Source: an uncultured Aurantimonas sp.
GTDB lineage: Bacteria; Pseudomonadota; Alphaproteobacteria; Rhizobiales; Rhizobiaceae
Direction of reading: 5' to 3'
Length of the DNA: 64,000 nt
Assembly: GCA_947488615.1 (NCBI GenBank)
Contig: CANKZU010000008.1
Location: 62,001 to 126,000, forward strand
Part shown: one piece after another, positions 30,335 to 39,837 of the stretch
Numbering within the stretch: position 1 is the stretch's first letter
How the letters are laid out: each line of letters opens with the position of its first letter
Position numbers and translations under genes: made by a program
The notes under the pieces: model-generated
Database searches by the model: none
The model's input: only the letters and a program-made list of their open reading frames with translations
Told to the model about the DNA's origin: nothing

Positions 30335-30675
30335 GATATCGTCCTTCAGTTTCAGATGCGTTTTGGGTTCCTCGTCTCTATGAATGACGACGAAGAGCTG
30401 GAGTTGCGTGTCACTTTTTCGTGCGGTCTGTATCAACACCCGCGGCGCTCCGCTCTCGCGCTGTTCGGTTCCGGCATCGCAAGCGACCGCCCCCGTGGAC
30501 CGCGCGGCGATTCTTTTTCCTCGCGACTGTTACAAAATCGAACCCTGAGGCGAATAGCCATCGAGCGTGCAAGTTTCTCACCGCGCCGGAGACGCCGGTG
30601 CGGTGAGCTTGGCTGGTACTGCTCGTACGATCTTTCGGGGATCGGCCTCGGAGTCGGAAGAAGGTGGAGGAAATC
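30335..30675. other. Divergent intergenic region
   Basis: About 340 bases between the peroxiredoxin and P460 genes. It must hold both promoters. I see no gene and no clear operator. Confidence 0.45.
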
Positions 30676-31233
30676 ATGACATTTCGTTCAAAGCTGGTCG
30701 GAAGCCTCGTCGTCGCATCGGCGTTGACCATGGCCGTGGCCCAGGCGCAGACCCCGCCCTTCGGTCAGGAAGAGGATACTGCCTACGCCCAGAAGGTCTG
30801 GGCGGCGATGGAAGAGTTGAACCTCGCCGGCGAGGGCGCCATCCACGCCTTTCCCTATGCCGGCACCGACCCGCACGGCATGATGCTCGAGACCTTCTAT
30901 CTCAACACCGAGATTGACGGGCAGGCGGGAGCGCTGGTGATCAAGAACAATTACGGACCGCAGGGCGTCACCGCCGACCAAGTTCTGGCCGATCCGGGCG
31001 AGCATCTCGGCGCGGTCACGGTCATGTTCAAGCGCGAGGCCGGTTACGACGCGGAGAACAAGGACTGGTTCTACGCCAAATACCTGCCGGACGGTTCGCT
31101 GGACAAGAACCCGAAGGGGATGGAATTGGCCGGCCGGGTCGCCAAGGGCAACGCCGAGGCCGGTTGCATCGCCTGTCATGCCGGCGCGCCGGGTGAGGAC
31201 TTCCTGTTCACCACCGACCGCACCGACTGGTAG
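30676..31233 (+). CDS. Cytochrome P460 family protein
   Basis: A 185-residue exported cytochrome with signal peptide (MTFRSKLVGSLVVASALTMAVAQA) and one c-type heme motif CIACH at 164-168 near the C-terminus. The P460 fold is indicated by the beta-rich middle and GALVIKNNYGP; K90 is a candidate for the lysine that crosslinks to heme in true P460s. Family members oxidise hydroxylamine or bind NO. A strong AAGGTGGAGG site precedes the ATG at 30676. No nitrification genes are nearby, so a detoxification role is more likely. Confidence 0.85.
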   Translation: MTFRSKLVGSLVVASALTMAVAQAQTPPFGQEEDTAYAQKVWAAMEELNLAGEGAIHAFPYAGTDPHGMMLETFYLNTEIDGQAGALVIKNNYGPQGVTADQVLADPGEHLGAVTVMFKREAGYDAENKDWFYAKYLPDGSLDKNPKGMELAGRVAKGNAEAGCIACHAGAPGEDFLFTTDRTDW

Positions 31234-31243
31234 CAAGCTGATC

Positions 31244-31281
31244 CCGGAGCGCAAACACCTGCCGGGTGTTTCGCGCTCCGG
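31244..31281. terminator. Bidirectional hairpin between P460 and CoA-transferase genes
   Basis: A 9-bp plus 7-bp stem with one bulged base (31244-31259 with 31265-31281) and a 5-nt loop sits between two convergent genes. No T-run on either side, but the stem is very stable. Confidence 0.65.
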
Positions 31282-31290
31282 CTTGGCCCG

Positions 31291-32439
31291 TCAGTCTGTC
31301 ACGGAGGCGGATTCGGCCAGGCCGAATTCGGCGAGGACCCGCTCGGTGTCCTCCCCGAGCGCTGGCACCTTGCCGAGTTCGGGATGCCGTCCATCGACCA
31401 AAAAGCCCGGCGCCAGCATGGTGACTGGACCCGTCGGCGTATCGACCGTCACCATCCGGTTCTGCGCGTGGTTCTTCAAATCCTCCATATCGGAAAGCCG
31501 GCCATAAGCGATCTGTGCCGCTTCGAGGCGCGCGGCCATGGCGTCGCGATCATGGCGCGCGAAGATGTCCTGGATGATCACCTCCAGCGCCGGCCGGTTG
31601 GCGACGCGCTGGTCGTTCGAGGAAAACCGCTCGTCGGTGGCCAGCTCCGGCTGTTCGAGGGCCTTGGCGCAGAGATTGGCCCATTCGCGCTCGTTCTGGA
31701 TCGACAACAGGATGGCGCGGCCGTCGGAGCACTCATAGACCCCGTAAGGGGCGATGGTCGGGTGGCTGAGGCCGTTGCGCGGCGGCGTCAGCCCGCCATA
31801 GACATATTGCAGGTATGGAACGTTCATCCAGTCGGAAAGGGCGTGGAACAGCGACAGCGAGATGTGCCGCCCGCCGCCGGTTCGCTCGCGGGCGTAGAGC
31901 GCCTGCATGATGCTGGATAGCGCGGTCATCCCGGCGGCGATGTCGCAGACCGAAACCCCGACGCGCGCCGGCCCGTGTTCGTTGCCGGTGACGGAGGACA
32001 GGCCGGTCTCCGCCTGCACCAGAAGGTCGTAGGCCTTCAGATGTGCGAGCGGGCCGTCGTCGCCATAGCCGGAGATCGAGCAGGTGATCAGCCGCGGATA
32101 GCGCGCCCGCAGTTCGTCGGGGTCGAAGCCGAGCCGCGATATGACGCCGGGGGCGAGATTCTGGATGAAGATATCGGCTTTGCCGATCAGCCCGGCGAGC
32201 CGTTCGCGATCGGTCGTGTCCTTGAGATCCAACCGGATCGATTCCTTGCCGCGATTGAGCCAGACGAAATAAGCGCTCTCGCCGTGGACGAAGCCGTCGT
32301 AACCGCGGGCGAAATCGCCCTCCGGGCGCTCGATCTTCAGGACGCGCGCGCCGGCGTCGGCGAGCCGCCCCGAGACATAGGGCGCGGCGACGGCCTGCTC
32401 GACGGAAACGACGAGAACGCCGGACAGATCATTGTTCAT
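31291..32439 (-). CDS. CaiB/BaiF family CoA-transferase (first copy)
   Basis: A 382-residue class III CoA-transferase that moves CoA from one acyl-CoA to a carboxylate. Family landmarks are ARVLKIERPEGD near residue 31, VWLNRGKESIRLDLKD, and the catalytic Asp at 166 in SVCDIAAGM. It is divergent from the MmgE/PrpD gene and so faces the putative C5-dicarboxylate operon. By context it would activate itaconate, mesaconate or citramalate, using succinyl-CoA or acetyl-CoA as donor. The substrate is inferred only. Confidence 0.88.
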   Translation of the reverse strand: MNNDLSGVLVVSVEQAVAAPYVSGRLADAGARVLKIERPEGDFARGYDGFVHGESAYFVWLNRGKESIRLDLKDTTDRERLAGLIGKADIFIQNLAPGVISRLGFDPDELRARYPRLITCSISGYGDDGPLAHLKAYDLLVQAETGLSSVTGNEHGPARVGVSVCDIAAGMTALSSIMQALYARERTGGGRHISLSLFHALSDWMNVPYLQYVYGGLTPPRNGLSHPTIAPYGVYECSDGRAILLSIQNEREWANLCAKALEQPELATDERFSSNDQRVANRPALEVIIQDIFARHDRDAMAARLEAAQIAYGRLSDMEDLKNHAQNRMVTVDTPTGPVTMLAPGFLVDGRHPELGKVPALGEDTERVLAEFGLAESASVTD

Positions 32440-32702
32440 TCAGGAGCTCCGCTTCGCTGCGTGATGGCCATGCATGATCGCTCTTGGTCGACCGTCGCGC
32501 CGCGTTTTACTGGACCAGGATGACATCGGCCAGAGCCGACGGTACTGGCGGACCCTGACTGGCGAGCCGGAGTGGCACGACGCGGGGTCAATTCGGTTTG
32601 GGCGCTTGACCCGCGCGACAATGCCAATAAACCGACAAGCTTATGATTGTCGCGCCGGCATGAGACGAGCGGGCCACGCGACGAGGCTGGGAGGGCGCAA
32701 GC
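32440..32702. promoter_or_regulatory. Divergent control region with 10-bp dyad
   Basis: GCGCGACAAT (32613-32622) and ATTGTCGCGC (32646-32655) form a perfect 10-bp inverted repeat with a 23-nt spacer, ending about 47 bp upstream of the MmgE/PrpD start. It could be an operator for the two diverging units or a hairpin in the leader. Confidence 0.45.
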
Positions 32703-34079
32703 ATGAGCGACGAAACCAGAATCCTCGCGACATTCGTCGCCAAGCTGACCTTCGACGCGATTCCGCCGGAGGTCGCCCTGCGCGCGCGCCATCTGGCGCT
32801 CGATCTGACGGGCAGCATCGTGCGAGCCCATGCCGAATCGGAATCCACGCCGAGCCTCTACGCGACGCTGGACGAACTCGGCCTCGGAGGTCCGGGCGCG
32901 GCCAGCGTTGTCGGCACCGGACGCCGGCTGGCGCCGCCGGTCGCGGCTCTGGTCAATGGCATGCTCGGCCATTCCCTCGATTTCGACGACACCCATGCCG
33001 ATTCCTCGCTGCATCCCTCCGCCCCGGTGGTCCCTGCGGCCCTGGCGGTCGGCGAGATGGTCGGCGCGAGCGGCGCCGAGATCGTCACCGCGATCGTCGC
33101 TGGCTACGAGGTCTGTTGCCGGCTCGGCAACGCGCTCGACCCGACCAGCCATTACGCGCGCGGCTTTCATCCCACCGCCACCGCCGGCACCTTCGGCGCC
33201 GCGGCGGCTGCCGCGCGGCTCTTCGGCCTCGACGCAGACGGTGTCGCCAGCGCCTTCGGCGTCTCCGGTAGCCAGGCCGCCGGCTCGCTGCAATTCCTCG
33301 TCAACGGCGCCTGGAACAAGCGCTGGCAGGTCGGCGCGGCGGCGATGAACGGCGTCTTCGCCGCGACTTTGGCCAAGAACGGCTTGAAGGCGGCATCCGC
33401 CCCGATCGAAGGCCGGCACGGTCTCTTGGTCGGCTATACCGATGCCGCCGATCCGGCCAAGGTGGTGGCGGGGCTAGGCACCGTCTGGGAAACCATGAAG
33501 ATCGGCATGAAGCCCTACCCCTCCTGCCGCTACACCCATGCCGCGCTCGACGGGCTGCTCGCGCTGCGGCGCGAGCAGCAGCTCACCGCTGCAAACGTCC
33601 GCTCCGTGACGGTCGGGCTGCATCGCAACGGCATCACCCTCACCGGCGATCCGCTGCCGGAAAAGCGCCGGGTGCGCAGCATCGTCGACGGCCAGTTTTC
33701 GATGCCCTTCCTCGCCAGCCTCGCCCTCGACCAGGGATCGTTCGGTTGGGACGATTTTCGGCGGATCGGCGATCCGGCGCTTGACGCGCTGTCGGACCGG
33801 ATCGACGTCGTGCGCGATGAGAGCCTGGAAGGGCTGGCGCATCCCTTCGGCGCGACGCTCTATGTCGAGACCAGCGCGGGCACGATGGAGCGTCGCATCC
33901 CCGACCCGTCCGGCGAGCCGGCGACCTTCCCGGACGCGGCCGCCATCCGCGCCAAATTCATGGCGCTTGCCGAGCCGGTTCTCGGCGACGACGCGCGGCG
34001 TCTGGCCGACCGGCTCGAAGGGCTCGACCGGCTTCCTGCATTCGGCGCAACGCCGCGTTCCAGCGAGGTCGCGGCGTGA
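32703..34079 (+). CDS. MmgE/PrpD family protein
   Basis: A 458-residue cytosolic protein of the family that holds 2-methylcitrate dehydratase and cis-aconitate decarboxylase. Family motifs include GHSLDFDDTH near residue 90, the Gly/Ala-rich GTFGAAAAAARLFGLD and KPYPSCRYTHAALD near residue 275. The next gene starts inside its stop (GTGA). A related MmgE/PrpD gene lies in the itaconate cluster of Pseudomonas aeruginosa (PA0881, from memory). A decarboxylase or dehydratase acting on aconitate, citramalate or a similar acid is plausible; the exact reaction is not known. Confidence 0.88.
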   Translation: MSDETRILATFVAKLTFDAIPPEVALRARHLALDLTGSIVRAHAESESTPSLYATLDELGLGGPGAASVVGTGRRLAPPVAALVNGMLGHSLDFDDTHADSSLHPSAPVVPAALAVGEMVGASGAEIVTAIVAGYEVCCRLGNALDPTSHYARGFHPTATAGTFGAAAAAARLFGLDADGVASAFGVSGSQAAGSLQFLVNGAWNKRWQVGAAAMNGVFAATLAKNGLKAASAPIEGRHGLLVGYTDAADPAKVVAGLGTVWETMKIGMKPYPSCRYTHAALDGLLALRREQQLTAANVRSVTVGLHRNGITLTGDPLPEKRRVRSIVDGQFSMPFLASLALDQGSFGWDDFRRIGDPALDALSDRIDVVRDESLEGLAHPFGATLYVETSAGTMERRIPDPSGEPATFPDAAAIRAKFMALAEPVLGDDARRLADRLEGLDRLPAFGATPRSSEVAA

Positions 34080-35602
34080 GCGCTTCTCCCATCACCGAGG
34101 AGGATTTCATCCGTTCGGTCGCGGACGCGCTCCAGTACATCGCGGTCTACCACCCGCCGGATTTCATCGCCCATCTCGCCGAGGCATATCAGCGCGAGGA
34201 AAGCCCGTCCGCGAAGAACGCGATGGCGCAGATCCTGGTCAATTCCCGCATGGCCGCGCTCGGCGGCCGGCCGATGTGCCAGGACACCGGCACGGTCAAC
34301 GTCTTCGTCAAATTCGGTATGGAGGCGCGCCTGGCTACCACGCGCCCGCTCACCGAGCTGGTCAACGAGGCGGTGGCCATCGCCTATACCGACGCGGCGA
34401 ACCCCTTGCGCCCGTCGATCCTCGACGACCCGATCTTCGAGCGCAAGAACACCGGCACCAACGCGCCCGCCGTCACCCATGTGGAGCTGGTCGCCGGCAA
34501 CGAGATCGCGGTGACGGTGGCGGCCAAGGGCGGCGGCTCGGAGAACAAGGCGCGTTTCGCCGCGCTCAACCCGGGCGACTCGGTCGTCGACTGGGTGCTG
34601 AAGACGGTCGAGGGGCTTGGCGCCGGTTGGTGTCCGCCGGGCATTCTGGGGATCGGCGTCGGCGGCACCGCCGAAAAGGCGATGCTTCTGGCCAAGCAAT
34701 CGCTGATGGCGCCGATCGACATGACGGCGCTGATCGCCCGCGGCCCGGCCTCGAAGCTCGAGGAACTGCGCATCGAACTCTACGAGAAGGTCAATGCGCT
34801 CGGCATCGGCGCGCAGGGGCTTGGCGGCCTGACGACGGTGCTCGACGTCAAGATCGCGACCTATCCGGTTCATGCCGCCTCCAAGCCGGTCGGGCTGGTC
34901 CCGCAATGCGCCGCCGACCGGCATCTGAGCTTCACGCTCGACGGCTCCGGGCCGGCGGAATTCACGCCGCCGCCGATCGATCTGTGGCCCGACATCGCCC
35001 TCGGCCAAGGGGACGCGGCCGTGCGCCGCGTCGACCTCGATACGCTAACCGGCGAGGACGTCGCCGGCTGGCGGGCCGGCGAGACGCTGCTCCTGTCCGG
35101 CCGGCTCCTGACCGGGCGCGACGCCGCCCACAAGCGGATGATCGCGATGCTCGATCGCGGCGAGGAACTCCCCGTCGATCTCGATGGCCGCGCGATCTAC
35201 TATGTCGGACCGGTCGACGCGGTGCGCGACGAGGCGGTGGGACCGGCCGGCCCGACCACCTCGACGCGCATGGACCCGTATACGGACCAATTGCTGGCGG
35301 CGACCGGCCTGCTCGTGATGATCGGCAAGGCCGAGCGCGGTGCGGCGGCGATCGACAGCATAAGGCGCCATGGCGCGGCCTATCTCATCGCCGTCGGCGG
35401 CGCGGCCTATCTCGTCTCCAAAGCGATCCGCTCCTCGCGCGTCCTCGCCTTCGACGATCTCGGCATGGAGGCGATCCGCGAGTTCGTGGTCGAGGACATG
35501 CCGGTGACCGTCGCGGTCGATGCCGGCGGCACCTCCATCCACACCACCGGGCCGGCGCAATGGAAGCGACCGGAGATCCGCGTTTCCGGGCAGGCGGTTT
35601 AG
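34076..35602 (+). CDS. Class I fumarate hydratase / mesaconase
   Basis: A 508-residue fused alpha-beta [4Fe-4S] hydro-lyase of the FumA type. Candidate cluster cysteines lie in GRPMCQDTG, GWCPPGILGIG and VPQCAADRH. The beta part carries GPTTSTRMDPY and VDAGGTSIHTTGP, typical of the family. It starts with GTG inside the PrpD stop. Class I enzymes often accept mesaconate, hydrating it to citramalate, and this location makes that more likely than housekeeping fumarase. It is oxygen-sensitive by family. Confidence 0.9.
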   Translation: MSASPITEEDFIRSVADALQYIAVYHPPDFIAHLAEAYQREESPSAKNAMAQILVNSRMAALGGRPMCQDTGTVNVFVKFGMEARLATTRPLTELVNEAVAIAYTDAANPLRPSILDDPIFERKNTGTNAPAVTHVELVAGNEIAVTVAAKGGGSENKARFAALNPGDSVVDWVLKTVEGLGAGWCPPGILGIGVGGTAEKAMLLAKQSLMAPIDMTALIARGPASKLEELRIELYEKVNALGIGAQGLGGLTTVLDVKIATYPVHAASKPVGLVPQCAADRHLSFTLDGSGPAEFTPPPIDLWPDIALGQGDAAVRRVDLDTLTGEDVAGWRAGETLLLSGRLLTGRDAAHKRMIAMLDRGEELPVDLDGRAIYYVGPVDAVRDEAVGPAGPTTSTRMDPYTDQLLAATGLLVMIGKAERGAAAIDSIRRHGAAYLIAVGGAAYLVSKAIRSSRVLAFDDLGMEAIREFVVEDMPVTVAVDAGGTSIHTTGPAQWKRPEIRVSGQAV

Positions 35603-35682
35603 ATGCCGGCGTCGGCCGATCCCCGCCCACTCTCGCCGGGCAGCCCCCCGACCCGCCGCGATCCTATTGAAGTGAGAAACCG

Positions 35683-36537
35683 ATGACTGACCCGATCGAT
35701 ATCGACCATCTGAAAAGCTGGATCGGCCGCACTGACGAAGCCGACGACCATATCGACACGCGACTGGTTCGCTCGTTCCTGGCCACGCTCGACCGCGACC
35801 CGGGCGACGTGTCCGATGGCGACCCGGCGCCGCTCTGCCTGCATTGGTGCCTCGCGCCGCCGGTCGTGCCCAACTCCGCCACCGGACCGGACGGCCACCC
35901 GGCGCGCGGCGGTTTCCTGCCGCCGGTGCCGCTTCCCCGGCGCATGTGGGCCGGCGGCGAACTGCGCTTTCTGGCCCCGCTCGTCGTCGGTGACCGGGTC
36001 ACGCGGCGCTCGCGCATCGAGGCCGTCGAACTCAAGCAGGGCCGCTCCGGCCCCTTGTGCTTCGTGACGGTCCGCCATGACATCCTCGCCTCCGCCGTCG
36101 TCGCCATCGAGGAGCGCCAGGACATCGTCTATCGCGCGGCCGAGACCGGCGGCGCGGCGCCCGCGGCCCGCCCGGGATCGGCCGAGACGCCGAAGGCCGA
36201 TGTCAGCCGTGCCTTCGAGCCGAGCCCGTGGGCCCTGTTCCGCTATTCGGCTCTGACCTTCAACGGCCATCGCATCCATTACGATCGGCGCTATTGCCTC
36301 GAGGAGGAGAACTATCCCGGCCTCGTCGTGCACGGACCGCTGCAGGCGACGCTGCTGGCGCATCTGGCGGCCGAGACGCTGGGCCGGACGCCGGCGGTGT
36401 TTTCCTATCGCGGCGTCAGGCCGTTGTTCGACGGCAAAACGATGGGCCTGCATGCCCTGCGCGACGGGGACGGCTGTGAACTCTGGTCGAGCGGCGCTGA
36501 CGGCGTGGCGCGGATGCAGGCGACGGCCACGATTTAA
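35683..36537 (+). CDS. MaoC-fold hydratase (mesaconyl/itaconyl-CoA hydratase type)
   Basis: A 284-residue double hot-dog protein. The N-terminal half matches the FAS1-dehydratase-type N-domain and the second half holds FRYSALTFNGHRIHYDRRY and YPGLVVHGPLQATLL, the usual pattern of mesaconyl-C4-CoA or itaconyl-CoA hydratase. The His and Asp in GHRIHYD are the probable catalytic residues. It would hydrate mesaconyl- or itaconyl-CoA to citramalyl-CoA. It follows the class I hydratase by 80 bp on the same strand and is convergent with tctA. Confidence 0.85.
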   Translation: MTDPIDIDHLKSWIGRTDEADDHIDTRLVRSFLATLDRDPGDVSDGDPAPLCLHWCLAPPVVPNSATGPDGHPARGGFLPPVPLPRRMWAGGELRFLAPLVVGDRVTRRSRIEAVELKQGRSGPLCFVTVRHDILASAVVAIEERQDIVYRAAETGGAAPAARPGSAETPKADVSRAFEPSPWALFRYSALTFNGHRIHYDRRYCLEEENYPGLVVHGPLQATLLAHLAAETLGRTPAVFSYRGVRPLFDGKTMGLHALRDGDGCELWSSGADGVARMQATATI

Positions 36538-36579
36538 AGCGCCGAGCGCCCATCCCATAATGAGATCGGGCGCGACGCC

Positions 36580-38112
36580 TCAGTCCGCCATGGTTTCCTG
36601 CTCGATCTCCAGTGCCGGCTTCGGCCGCCGGCGCTTGCGGAAGGCGAAATAGACCGCCGCGACCAGGAAGAACGCCGTCACCGTATAGAGCCCGATCGAA
36701 ATCCCGCTGCCGACGAGGATCGCCGGATCGCCGCCCGAGATCGACAGCGCCCGCCGCAGCATGCTTTCCATTTCGCCGCCGAGCAAAAGCCCGAGCACGA
36801 CCGGGACCACAGAGATATCGAGCTTGCGCAGGATGAAGCCGAGTACGCCGAAGCCGACCATGACGTGCAGGTCGAAGGTGGAGTGGCTGATCGAATAGAT
36901 GCCGACGAAGGAGATCATCACGACGAAGGGCATCAGCGCCCACATCGGGATCGCCAGCATCCGGGTGAACAGGCCGACCAGCGGCAGATTGAGGATCAGC
37001 AGGAAGACGTTGGCCATGAACAGCGCCGCGATCAGGCCCCAGACGATGTCCGGCTGATTCTGGAACAGGAGCGGCCCCGGCGTGATGTTCAGCGAGATCA
37101 GCAGCGCCAGGAGCACCGCCGTCGTGCCGGAACCCGGTACGCCGAGTGCCAACATCGGCACCAGCGCCCCGCCGGCCGCCGCGTTGTTGCCGGCTTCCGG
37201 CGCCGCGACCCCGCGCGGATCGCCCTTGCCGAAGGTGTCGTCGCTGTTCGAATAGCGCTTTTCCAGCGTGTAGGCGATGAACGAGCCGAGCGAAGCGCCC
37301 GCCCCCGGCAGGATGCCCGCGACGAAGCCAAGGCCGGAGCCGCGGAACATCGCCCCCAGCGCCTTGCGGATGTCGGCCCAGCGGGCAAAGGCGCGTTTGA
37401 CAGGAATCGCGCCGGAATGACCGCCGATCCCGTGTTCCAAAAGGATCAGCGCTTCGGAGATCGCAAACAAGCCGACGATGGCGATAATGGCATGGAAGCC
37501 GTCATAAAGGTGGAAGCTGCCAAAGGTATAGCGCGGTACGGCGCTTTGCGGATCGATCCCGACCGTTCCCAGCATCAGTCCGATCCCGGCCGCCAGCAGC
37601 GTTTTGGCCGGGTTGGCGCCGGTAATGCCGCCGATCGTGGCGAAGGCCATGACATAGAGCGCGAAATACTCGGCCGGGCCAAAGCGGATGGCGAACTGCA
37701 CCAAAAGCGGCGCGAACAGCACCAGGCCGATGGTCGAGGCCACCGCGCCGACGAAGGAGGCGATGCCGGAGATCGCCAGCGCTTCCGGCGCCTTGCCCTG
37801 CTGGGCCATCGGGTAGCCGTCGAGGCAGGTCATCATCGCCGGTTCGTCGCCGGGAATGTTCAGCATGATGGAGGAGATGCGGCCGCCATACATGCAGCCG
37901 TAATACACGCAGGCCAGGAGAATGAGGGCCGAGCCCGGCGGCAGTTGCAGCGAAAACGCCAGCGGGATCAGGATGGCCACACCGTTGACCGGGCCAAGGC
38001 CCGGTAGCGCGCCGATGATCGTGCCGATGAAGCAGCCGAACAGGGCGAGCCCGATATTGGTCGGGGTCAGGGCGGTGGCGAAACCGTCGGCGAGAAATCC
38101 AAGAATTTCCAC
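36580..38112 (-). CDS. tctA: Tripartite tricarboxylate transporter TctA
   Basis: A 510-residue large membrane subunit with about 12 helices. Family motifs are GALPGLGPVNGVAILIPLAF near the N-terminus, YGCMYGGRISSIMLNIPGDEPA and FVAGILPGAGASLGSFIAYT. It forms the channel for a di- or tricarboxylate taken up with Na+ or H+. It is the last gene of tctC-tctB-tctA and ends 42 bp from the convergent MaoC gene. Confidence 0.93.
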   Translation of the reverse strand: MEILGFLADGFATALTPTNIGLALFGCFIGTIIGALPGLGPVNGVAILIPLAFSLQLPPGSALILLACVYYGCMYGGRISSIMLNIPGDEPAMMTCLDGYPMAQQGKAPEALAISGIASFVGAVASTIGLVLFAPLLVQFAIRFGPAEYFALYVMAFATIGGITGANPAKTLLAAGIGLMLGTVGIDPQSAVPRYTFGSFHLYDGFHAIIAIVGLFAISEALILLEHGIGGHSGAIPVKRAFARWADIRKALGAMFRGSGLGFVAGILPGAGASLGSFIAYTLEKRYSNSDDTFGKGDPRGVAAPEAGNNAAAGGALVPMLALGVPGSGTTAVLLALLISLNITPGPLLFQNQPDIVWGLIAALFMANVFLLILNLPLVGLFTRMLAIPMWALMPFVVMISFVGIYSISHSTFDLHVMVGFGVLGFILRKLDISVVPVVLGLLLGGEMESMLRRALSISGGDPAILVGSGISIGLYTVTAFFLVAAVYFAFRKRRRPKPALEIEQETMAD

Positions 38113-38142
38113 GTGATCTCCTTGGCACCGGTCAAGCGGTGA

Positions 38143-38583
38143 CTAGCCGAAAAGCGGTCCCATCGGCAGCGGCAGGCCGAAAATGCCGTCGAACAGAAAG
38201 AACAGACCGAAACCGATCACCAATCCGGTGAGCACCGATTGCAACCAGCTTCCGCCGAGAATCCGCGCCAGAAAAACCGCGGCGACGCTTGTCGACAGCG
38301 GAAAGCCAGCCGGTTCGAGAACAAACGGATAGACGATGAGGACCGCCAGCATCGCGAATTGGCCCCAGACATGCGGCCAGCGGAACCAGGCCGGGTCGGG
38401 ATCCGGCTTGATGATCAGGAACGCCGCGAACAGACCGAGCGGCACGGCGACCATGCGGGGAAACAGGCTGGGCCCGGCGGGATCGCCATAGGCAACGACA
38501 TAGCCGCCAGCGGCGATCCAGTACCAGATCGCGAGGGCGAGCAGTATCGCCCCCGCGATGCGGTCACTGAGACGAAGGCTCAT
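38143..38583 (-). CDS. tctB: Tripartite tricarboxylate transporter TctB
   Basis: A 146-residue small membrane subunit with four helices (SDRIAGAILLALAIWYWIA, AVPLGLFAAFLII, WGQFAMLAVLIVYPFV, LTGLVIGFGLFFLF). The start at 38583 follows AGGACGGCC. It lies 7 bp after tctC and 30 bp before tctA. Confidence 0.9.
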   Translation of the reverse strand: MSLRLSDRIAGAILLALAIWYWIAAGGYVVAYGDPAGPSLFPRMVAVPLGLFAAFLIIKPDPDPAWFRWPHVWGQFAMLAVLIVYPFVLEPAGFPLSTSVAAVFLARILGGSWLQSVLTGLVIGFGLFFLFDGIFGLPLPMGPLFG

Positions 38584-38590
38584 GGCCGTC

Positions 38591-39565
38591 CTACTGGATG
38601 ACACCGATGGCCTTCGAGATTTCCGCGGCCTTGTCCTTGGACTCGCGCACGAAGGCGTCGAATTCCTTGCCGCCGCGCCAGATCGGGGTCAGGCCCGACT
38701 CGGTCGCCGCCGTCTGCCAACCGTCCGAATCGTAGAGCGTCTTCATCTTCTCGACCCAGAAATCATAGGCTTCGTCGGGAACCCCGCCGCCCATGTAGAA
38801 GCCGCGCCAGTTGTAGCCCACCGCCTCGATGCCCTGTTCCTTGGCGGTGGCGATATCCGGATAGGCCGGCAGCCTGTCATCGGACATGACCGCGAGCGCC
38901 TTGGCGTCGCCCGACTGGATGAAGCCGCCGATTTCGCCGATGTCGGTGAGGACCACGTCGATATGACCGCCGAGCAACTGGGTGACCGCGTCACCGCCGC
39001 CGGAGAATTCGACCCAACGGATGTCCTTCAGATTGTCGGTCGGAACGCCCGCCTCCTGCGCCAGGATCAGGAACCGCAGATGGTCCCAGCCGCCGATCGA
39101 GGACGATCCACCGACGACGACACCGGCCGGGTCTTCCTTGACCGCGGCGAGAACCGCTTCCAGCGAGTCGTATTCGGAATCCTTGTTGACCAGCACCGTG
39201 CCGACATCGGCGCCGAGCATGCCCAGCCAGCGCATCTGGTCGATCCCGGCCGGATATTTGTCCTGGGCGATCTGGGTAATGCCGACGGTGGACGTCGCCA
39301 CGATCAGGTTCGGGTCGTCATTGCGCTTGGAGGCGACATTGGCGAAGGCCACAGCGCCGACGGCGCCCGGCATGTTGGTCACCTGGACGGCGCCCGGCAC
39401 GAGGCCCTCTTCCTGCAGTATCCGCCCGACGGTCCGGCAGGTGAAATCCCAGCCGCCGCCGGGATTGGCCGGCGCGATGCACTCGACATTCGACGGCTCG
39501 AACGCCGCCGCCGGCAGGGCGATCGACGCCACGGCCGCGGCCATCAACAAACGTTTCAAAAACAT
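38591..39565 (-). CDS. tctC: Tripartite tricarboxylate transporter substrate-binding protein
   Basis: A 324-residue periplasmic receptor. The ATG at 39565 lies behind GGAGGACGAGC and starts a signal peptide (MFLKRLLMAAAVASIALPAAA). Typical Bug/TctC elements are IAPANPGGGWDFTCRTVGRIL and VVVGGSSSIGGWDHL; its fold resembles a two-lobe Venus flytrap. It leads tctCBA and diverges from the lyase and second CoA-transferase genes, so transporter and pathway are probably co-regulated. Confidence 0.92.
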   Translation of the reverse strand: MFLKRLLMAAAVASIALPAAAFEPSNVECIAPANPGGGWDFTCRTVGRILQEEGLVPGAVQVTNMPGAVGAVAFANVASKRNDDPNLIVATSTVGITQIAQDKYPAGIDQMRWLGMLGADVGTVLVNKDSEYDSLEAVLAAVKEDPAGVVVGGSSSIGGWDHLRFLILAQEAGVPTDNLKDIRWVEFSGGGDAVTQLLGGHIDVVLTDIGEIGGFIQSGDAKALAVMSDDRLPAYPDIATAKEQGIEAVGYNWRGFYMGGGVPDEAYDFWVEKMKTLYDSDGWQTAATESGLTPIWRGGKEFDAFVRESKDKAAEISKAIGVIQ

Positions 39566-39837
39566 GCTCGTCCTCCCTCTGGCGACAGCTCTTGCGTCCC
39601 CCGCCCTGTTGTCGGCCGCAAAAAATCGTGCCGTCACCGGCATCTACCACTGCGTGCCTTTGTTAGTGGATGACACCGAAGTATTCGCCTGGTCAAGACC
39701 GGACGCGGCTTCATTTTCGCTGCGTCGCACAAATAAAGTACGCCGCAATGCAATATCGAAAGGTGGCAAATTTACTTTGGTGCGCCCCTTCGGATAAGTG
39801 AGCACACGATATCGTCGACACAAAACAGGAGCGAGTG
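39566..39837. promoter_or_regulatory. Divergent control region with ACGATATCGT
   Basis: This 272-bp region separates tctC from the lyase gene. A perfect 10-bp palindrome, ACGATATCGT, lies at 39806-39815, just upstream of the lyase ribosome-binding site, where a repressor could act. No regulator gene is present in the cluster. Confidence 0.35.

Noticed and set aside
38100..38120. CACGTG near the tctA start as a second parS
   Set aside because: The flanks (TTTC left, ATCT right) do not match the ParB consensus well enough.
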